Positions 59,052 to 64,000 of a stretch of DNA of 64,000 nucleotides are shown here, one piece after another. The notes beneath the pieces were generated by a model. That model was given only the letters and a program-made list of their open reading frames with translations. It searched no databases and was not told the origin of the DNA. Positions within the stretch are counted from its first letter, which is position 1. Every line of letters begins with the position of its first letter. Made by a program: the position numbers and the translations under genes. Origin of the DNA: CAYMZZ01 sp046297935 (GTDB lineage: Bacteria > Bacteroidota > Bacteroidia > Chitinophagales > Chitinophagaceae); contig JBKBHA010000002.1 in the NCBI GenBank assembly GCA_046297935.1, positions 434,001 to 498,000 of the forward strand, given 5' to 3'.

Positions 59052-59739
59052 TGACGAGCAGCCGGCCCGCGAGCTACTGGCAAGTTATATCGAGCGACTT
59101 GATGATCTGGAGCTGAAGGGCACTTGCAGTAATGCGATTGATACCTTCTCGTTTCTCCAAAAGCAAGCGGTAGACCTGCTATTTCTGGATATTCAAATGC
59201 CTCGCATGACTGGCCTTGAGCTGATCCGAACGCTACAGGACCGGCCCCGCATCATACTGACTACAGCCTATCGTGAATTTGCCGTCGACGGCTTTGAACT
59301 GGACGTGCTGGATTACCTGGTAAAACCTGTTAGTTTCGACCGATTCCTGAAATCCCTGGCCAAATTCAATCAACAGGAATTTCTGAAACAGTCGGTAGAC
59401 AATACCGCTGCCGAAGACGCGTTCGACAAAGCCTATCTTTATTTCAAAGTGAATCGCGACCTGGTTAAGATCATGCTGAAAGATATTCTCTATGTGGAGA
59501 GCAACAAGGATTATGTGAGAATCATTACTCCACAACGGTCTATCCTCACCTACCAGCGTATCGGGTATCTTCAGGAAAAGCTACCCGAAAATCGATTCCT
59601 TCGCATTCACAAATCTTACATTATAGCGCTCGACCGGATTCAAAGCTGTACTGCCGACACCGTTTGCATCAACGGTATTCACCTGCCCGTTGGGCGAAAT
59701 TACCGGCAGGGTTTTCAACGCCAGCTACTGAAGGTCTGA
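59026..59739 (+). CDS. LytTR-family response regulator
   Basis: The 237-residue protein has a receiver domain (about 3-120) with phospho-acceptor Asp55 (LLFLDIQMPRMTG), TTAY near 79-82 and Lys100 (DYLVKPVSF). A LytTR DNA-binding domain covers about 138-237, with DILYVESNKDYVRIIT and FLRIHKSYIIALDRI. It is the partner of the LytS-type kinase upstream. Targets are unknown; LytTR sites were not searched for. The overlap with the kinase gene shows translational coupling. Confidence 0.93.
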   Translation: MKIQCLIADDEQPARELLASYIERLDDLELKGTCSNAIDTFSFLQKQAVDLLFLDIQMPRMTGLELIRTLQDRPRIILTTAYREFAVDGFELDVLDYLVKPVSFDRFLKSLAKFNQQEFLKQSVDNTAAEDAFDKAYLYFKVNRDLVKIMLKDILYVESNKDYVRIITPQRSILTYQRIGYLQEKLPENRFLRIHKSYIIALDRIQSCTADTVCINGIHLPVGRNYRQGFQRQLLKV

Positions 59740-59756
59740 CCCGGCTCCGATGCCGA

Positions 59757-60041
59757 TTAATACGTATTGTATCTGCGAGGTTCCTGGGGCTGTTGCTGAC
59801 GCTGCTGTTGATACATCTGATGCAATTTTTCCCTTTCCCGACGGCTACCTGCGCGATAGAGAATAATACCAACGATAAACAAAATAACCCCAACGATACC
59901 TATCAGGAACAAGCCAATATTATAGCCTGTATCGTAGGCGTCGTCGCCGGTCGACGAAAATTCCATTTGCGGAATAGCGATCGCGTTAAATGCGATGGCA
60001 AGAATACCCAGAACGATGAAGATGATGCCAGTTACTTTCAT
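59757..60041 (-). CDS. Small two-helix membrane protein, unknown
   Basis: The 94-residue protein has two helices (TGIIFIVLGILAIAFNAIAIP and IGLFLIGIVGVILFIVGIIL) joined by an acidic loop, and a Gln/Arg-rich tail (YQQQRQQQPQEPRRYNTY). It may be a DUF-type small envelope protein; I do not recognise the family. It is convergent with the response regulator and alone on its strand until the SusD gene. Confidence 0.65.
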   Translation of the reverse strand: MKVTGIIFIVLGILAIAFNAIAIPQMEFSSTGDDAYDTGYNIGLFLIGIVGVILFIVGIILYRAGSRREREKLHQMYQQQRQQQPQEPRRYNTY

Positions 60042-60146
60042 GTTAGTGGTTTTGAGTTGATATTTTGAATTTCGACTTTTGACAAATCTCCCTCAACTCT
60101 CTCCCCCCGCCTATACATAGTTTGTGGTAGCATGTATCAACAAAAG

Positions 60147-60176
60147 AAAAGGCCGCTTCAATTGAAGCGGCCTTTT
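60147..60176 (-). terminator. Terminator after the SusC/SusD pair
   Basis: A perfect 30-base palindrome, AAAAGGCCGCTTCAA and complement, ends in four T residues on either strand. It lies about 22 bases after the SusD stop and would stop the pair; it may also work in the other direction. Confidence 0.85.
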
Positions 60177-60197
60177 GCTATGCTGTTTTAGGAAATA

Positions 60198-61685
60198 TTA
60201 CAGTGGGTTCTGTACTACTATACCCTGTGTGTACTCCAGCTCTGCCTGAGGAATCAGCCAAACCCAATTCTTGGTTCCGGCAGGCTCCTGCATCAGTTGA
60301 GCCAGTGAGTTATCGTGGTTACCACCCGTACGATCCAGCGGCTGGTTCAAACGCTTCAGGTCGTAGAAACGGAAACCTTCTGCCCACAATTCAACTCGGC
60401 GTTGAATCAGGATTTCGTCGATCAAATCCTGTCCGGTATTGGTCGACAATACATAAGAAGGATCGCGATTCACGGCCAGCTCATACAATACCTGACGTGC
60501 CTGAGCTTCCTGGCCACCCACGCGGGCGCGGGCTTCGGCCTCAATCAGATACATTTCAGCTGCGCGCATGAAACACAGATCGCCATTGCTGTTTCCAGGG
60601 TTTGCCAACATGAACTTGCGCGTCATGTAAGGGCGACGGGTACCACCAGCTACCAGCGGGAAGGAGGTATTGGTACCTGTGGGGTCCCACAGCTGCTTGC
60701 GGATATCCGTAGCGGAAATCTTGTCGTACAATACCGAAAAGATTGCTTTCGGGTTACCACGTGTGTTGGTGGACGAGAAATTACCCAGATAGGCATAGAA
60801 GGAATAGAAGTAAGTCGGGTGAATATCCAGGTGAGAAATACCCCACATCCATTCAACGTTGTTGATATCAGAGAAGCCGTTCAGATAGGCTGAATTGCTC
60901 ATCAGCGTAAAACCCTGACGGGCTTCGTTGGCCATTTGAGCAGCCACTGCCCAGTTTTGCTGAGTCAGCGCGATACGAGCCTTGATACCCTTCGCCACGT
61001 TCACATTCAAATGTGATTTGTGAGGACGATTCAAACCGTTCAGCAGAGTGATTGCTTGGTCGATATCAGTGTTGATCTGCGCATATACTTCTTCCACGGA
61101 ACTGCGGGGAAGAGCACCACTGCGCGGCTCCAACACCAGAGAAAGACCCAGACTGCTGTTGTCGCCACCAGCTACATAACGCTCTCCAAACAACTGGATC
61201 ATCTGGTAATACGCCCAGGCACGATAAGCATAGGCCTGACCTTTGATGCGGCGTTTGTCTTCTTCGGGACCTTCTGCATTATCGATATTTGCAATGATCA
61301 TGTTGGCATTACCGATGAATACATAGAAGAAACCGTATCCGTAGCGAACCATCGCACTTTGCTGGTTACGCTGAGCCAGCCAGCGGTATTCTGCAACGAA
61401 CCAGCCATTGGCCTGTGCAGTCATTACGAAATCTTCGCCCAGCACATCCATATAAAGCATGTTACCACTGTAACCGCCTTCGGCCTGGCGACCGTACCAT
61501 TGTACATACAGAATACGATGCATGCCATTGATGGCCGCTTCAGCATTCTTCGTTGTCGCGAAAATGGTCTCCGTAGAAAGCCTTGTCGGAGGAACCAAGT
61601 CGAGATAATCTTTCTTACAGCCAGTGGAAAGCAGCACGATTGCCAGCATTGCCACAGCCATTTTGTATTTAAGGATTGTCTTCAT
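60198..61685 (-). CDS. SusD/RagB-family nutrient-binding outer-membrane lipoprotein
   Basis: The 495-residue lipoprotein has a signal ending at Cys23 (LLSTGCKKDYLDLVPP). The N-terminal SusD-like domain (RLSTETIFATTKNAEAAINGM) is followed by TPR helices and a C-terminal SusD part with RAAEMYLIEAEARARVGG and LIDEILIQRRVELWAEGFRFYDLKR. It caps the SusC-type transporter and binds its ligand at the cell surface. The gene lies 11 bases after the SusC gene on the same strand. No glycoside hydrolase, peptidase or regulator is in view, so the ligand is unknown. Confidence 0.94.
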   Translation of the reverse strand: MKTILKYKMAVAMLAIVLLSTGCKKDYLDLVPPTRLSTETIFATTKNAEAAINGMHRILYVQWYGRQAEGGYSGNMLYMDVLGEDFVMTAQANGWFVAEYRWLAQRNQQSAMVRYGYGFFYVFIGNANMIIANIDNAEGPEEDKRRIKGQAYAYRAWAYYQMIQLFGERYVAGGDNSSLGLSLVLEPRSGALPRSSVEEVYAQINTDIDQAITLLNGLNRPHKSHLNVNVAKGIKARIALTQQNWAVAAQMANEARQGFTLMSNSAYLNGFSDINNVEWMWGISHLDIHPTYFYSFYAYLGNFSSTNTRGNPKAIFSVLYDKISATDIRKQLWDPTGTNTSFPLVAGGTRRPYMTRKFMLANPGNSNGDLCFMRAAEMYLIEAEARARVGGQEAQARQVLYELAVNRDPSYVLSTNTGQDLIDEILIQRRVELWAEGFRFYDLKRLNQPLDRTGGNHDNSLAQLMQEPAGTKNWVWLIPQAELEYTQGIVVQNPL

Positions 61686-61696
61686 CTTGTGTTGAT

Positions 61697-64000
61697 TTAA
61701 AAGTTAAAGGTCACACCTGCAGTCAGGATCCGCGCTGCATCGTAAGTATCACCAGTTGTACCTGAGAAGTTGCCGTTTACGTTCATGCCTTTACGAGCAG
61801 TAAAGAAATGAAGGTTTTCGCCACTCACAAATACACGTGCATTCGATGCTCCGATCTTCGACAGCAGTGAAGAAGGCAAGCGATAAGCCAGACTGATGCT
61901 GTTAACGCTCAGGTAAGTGGCTTTTGTTAACCAACGAGTAGAAGCAGCACCAAATTGAGCGCTACGAGTTTCGTCCAAACGGGGAACGTTTGTTACGTCG
62001 CCGGGCTTCTGCCAACGCTGTTTGATATCCTGATGATAAGTGTTACCGTTTACAGTGGTCGACATCAGGGCTCCGTATACACCATCGTATACATAACCAC
62101 CCAATTGGTAAGTCAGAATGAAATTCAACTCAAAATTCTTGTAAGTCAAATTATTCTGGATGCTACCATATACATCAGGAATTGACTGCTTGCCAATCCA
62201 TGTTTGGGGAGCGTTGTTGTGGTCAATCGTAACTGTGTCCACCACACCGTTTCCTTTGTCGATCAGACGGGTGTTGGCCGCATTATAGGTAATTGCACCT
62301 TTATACAGCGCCTGTCCATCGTTAGGATCTACGCCGTAGAAAGTGCGGGTATAAAACTCATAGTATGAGTGACCTGCTTCTGTTCTGAATGGAGAACGGG
62401 TAATAAAGGCCGGAGTTGGAGGCATTTTGGTCACCTCGTTCTTGTAGCTGGTAGCGTTCACAGTCAAATTCCAGTTGAAATCGCGCGTGCGCACGAGGTT
62501 ACCAGTCAATTGAACTTCGATACCATTGTTGCGCATGTTACCTATGTTCTGCAGAATAGAGAAGTTCCCGCCCGGCGTACCACCGTTTTGGTAAGGCTGA
62601 GGCACGTCGAAGATCAGACCTGAGCTCTTGCGGATAAAGTATTCAACTGTACCTGACAGGCGACCTTTGAACAAAGAGAAGTCGATACCAAAATCAAGCG
62701 GGTTCTGAGTTTCCCAGGTAAGTGTGGGGCTACCAAGCGAAGTCAAAAGAACACCAGCATATGTGTAGTTATCGTAACCTATGCTGTAACCAGGCTGGTA
62801 GGGATAAGAACCTACACCTTCTGAGTTACCTACTTTACCGTAGGAAGCACGAACTTTCAACATATCAACCCAACGGAGCTTGAAGAAATTCTCTTTATCG
62901 AGTCTCCATGCACCACCAACTGACCAGAAATTATCCCAACGAACTGATTTGGGGAAGCGGGAGTTACCGTCGCGACGACCAGACAATGTCAGGAAATATT
63001 TGCTGTCGTAGTCGTAGTTAAGGCGGGAGAAGTAACCTTCAATTTTCACCTCAGACAGCGAGTTAGTCAGTGAGTTGATGGTGTTGAAGTTGGAATACAT
63101 ATAAACACCGTCGAAGCTTTGGCCGATACGCATACCATCCAACCCGCGTGAATTAGTCTGGTAATTTTCGTGACCAAGTACCACGTTCAGGTTATGCGCA
63201 TTGAATTTGCGAGCCAGCGTAAGTATCTGGTTGAAAGTGGTAGAAGTTGTTTTACCACTTGAAAGGCTCAAACGACCAGCAGGATAACCATCACCCACAA
63301 TCGGGTTCTGGTATGATTCGCCTGCTGTGTTGGTAACGTCGAGTGAAACGTTGGTGGTAAACTTCAGCCAATTGGTAAACATTACATCAGCATAAAGACG
63401 AGCTGAACCGAAGTCACGTGTTTCGTTTTCCAGGTTCCACAGGTGTTCTGCAATGGAGTGACGGCCTGAGTTGTAGGGACGTGCATATCCATATTCGTTA
63501 CCATAGTCAAACTGAGGTCTGTTCAATGCGTCAAGCACCAGTTCGCCAGTTCCCGGCTCACGCAGGTATACGGGGTAAATTGGTGCAATGTAACGGGCGA
63601 AGTAGAAAGGATTCACGATACCGCCGGTAGCCGAATAGTTGAACTTGGTACGGTTACCCGCGATGTTCATTCCAGACTTAAACCAGCTGGTAGGCTGAAT
63701 ATTCGTTGTTACACGACCGGTGAAACGCTCCATGCTGGAGCGAAGACCCCAGCCGCCTTCTTTCAGGTAGTTGAAAGAAGCGCTCACGTCCGACTTATCT
63801 GTGCCTGAAGTGTAAACCACGCTGTACTCGTTACGAGTGCCAGTGCGGGTTGCCTGATCGAGCCAGTTCAAATCTTCGGGATACAACAGGTCGGCATTCG
63901 GATTAACCTTGCCATCGAGACCTACAATCTGAGTGTTACCCACATTGTATGGATTGTAGTTACCCAGTACCTGATAAATGTCGCGGAAGTTGCCGTTGCG
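61697..64000 (-). CDS. SusC/RagA-family TonB-linked outer-membrane protein (partial, runs off the window)
   Basis: The reading frame is open to the right edge, so only the C-terminal 767 residues are seen. The part shown holds the barrel: VSASFNYLKEGGWGLRSSMERF, SGRRDGNSRFPKSVRWDNFWSVGGAWRLDKENFF, FRTEAGHSYYEFYTRTFYGVDPNDGQALYKG and the last strand ILTAGVTFNF. The N-terminal carboxypeptidase-like and plug domains must lie beyond the edge. It imports a ligand together with the SusD protein downstream. Upstream regulation cannot be seen. Confidence 0.95.
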   Translation of the reverse strand, partial: RNGNFRDIYQVLGNYNPYNVGNTQIVGLDGKVNPNADLLYPEDLNWLDQATRTGTRNEYSVVYTSGTDKSDVSASFNYLKEGGWGLRSSMERFTGRVTTNIQPTSWFKSGMNIAGNRTKFNYSATGGIVNPFYFARYIAPIYPVYLREPGTGELVLDALNRPQFDYGNEYGYARPYNSGRHSIAEHLWNLENETRDFGSARLYADVMFTNWLKFTTNVSLDVTNTAGESYQNPIVGDGYPAGRLSLSSGKTTSTTFNQILTLARKFNAHNLNVVLGHENYQTNSRGLDGMRIGQSFDGVYMYSNFNTINSLTNSLSEVKIEGYFSRLNYDYDSKYFLTLSGRRDGNSRFPKSVRWDNFWSVGGAWRLDKENFFKLRWVDMLKVRASYGKVGNSEGVGSYPYQPGYSIGYDNYTYAGVLLTSLGSPTLTWETQNPLDFGIDFSLFKGRLSGTVEYFIRKSSGLIFDVPQPYQNGGTPGGNFSILQNIGNMRNNGIEVQLTGNLVRTRDFNWNLTVNATSYKNEVTKMPPTPAFITRSPFRTEAGHSYYEFYTRTFYGVDPNDGQALYKGAITYNAANTRLIDKGNGVVDTVTIDHNNAPQTWIGKQSIPDVYGSIQNNLTYKNFELNFILTYQLGGYVYDGVYGALMSTTVNGNTYHQDIKQRWQKPGDVTNVPRLDETRSAQFGAASTRWLTKATYLSVNSISLAYRLPSSLLSKIGASNARVFVSGENLHFFTARKGMNVNGNFSGTTGDTYDAARILTAGVTFNF

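Noticed and set aside
1..64000. Insertion sequences, integrases, phage genes or conjugation genes
   Set aside because: No transposase, integrase, relaxase, capsid or terminase was recognised among the genes; the tRNA-Pro array also has no integrase beside it.

Overview
The window looks like chromosomal DNA of a Bacteroidota bacterium, most likely of the Chitinophagaceae or a near relative. The evidence is a SusC/SusD pair, three further TonB-dependent or outer-membrane beta-barrel receptors, a LytS/LytTR two-component pair, the Bacteroidota-type rpmB-rpmG-DUF4295-ftsY block, and repeated TAnnTTTG-type promoter boxes in place of the proteobacterial -10. Assignment below phylum is inference. 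No phage, IS element, CRISPR array or plasmid gene was found.

Layout. 0-3.8 kb: a degenerate stand-alone HATPase-like protein, an FtsX/MacB-type permease and an orphan domain resembling the N-terminus of FecR anti-sigma factors. 4-8.5 kb (minus strand): rpmB, rpmG, DUF4295, ftsY, an FGGY sugar kinase and rimO. 8.7-19 kb: MATE exporter, double-domain aspartyl protease, outer-membrane receptor, lpdA, a repeat-filled intergenic region, pcm and a phosphohexomutase. 19-28 kb: DUF2279 protein, a PRTase, a two-part Fe-S/CCG oxidoreductase split by an inverted LysE/ATP-grasp pair, small unknowns and a second receptor. 28.4-35 kb: miaB, a sigma-54 activator, an LptE-like lipoprotein, a TPR-like protein, secG, mltG and a YihY-type membrane protein. 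35-43.4 kb: thioredoxin-fold proteins, a SpoU methylase, a 1026-residue AsmA-like protein, an SRPBCC protein, and a small Cys-rich protein next to a third TonB receptor.

43.4-44.4 kb is the most unusual stretch. Two intact tRNA-Pro genes (CGG and GGG anticodons, minus strand) enclose five tandem degenerate tRNA-Pro-like copies. Each copy keeps the 3' part of the tRNA but has an unrelated 5' head, and copies are separated by strong hairpins whose arms vary in a compensated way.

44.6-52.5 kb: a DUF4397 lipoprotein, a dihydroorotase homologue that has lost its metal ligands and catalytic Asp, and a cell-surface glycan cluster. The cluster has DUF4199, GT2, GT4, a heptose-7-phosphate kinase (HddA type), gmhA, and a fused guanylyltransferase (HddC type) plus phosphatase (GmhB type). 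Together these cover every step from sedoheptulose-7-phosphate to GDP-D-glycero-alpha-D-manno-heptose. 52.6-64 kb: secreted and outer-membrane proteins of unknown role, lepA, a putative HELGH metalloprotease, the LytS/LytTR pair, and a SusD/SusC nutrient-uptake pair that runs off the right edge.

A second theme is short simple-sequence tandem repeats. At six loci they sit directly 3' of a minus-strand stop codon, always with the G/T-rich strand in the sense of that gene, and in at least two cases the repeat unit appears to supply the TGA stop.
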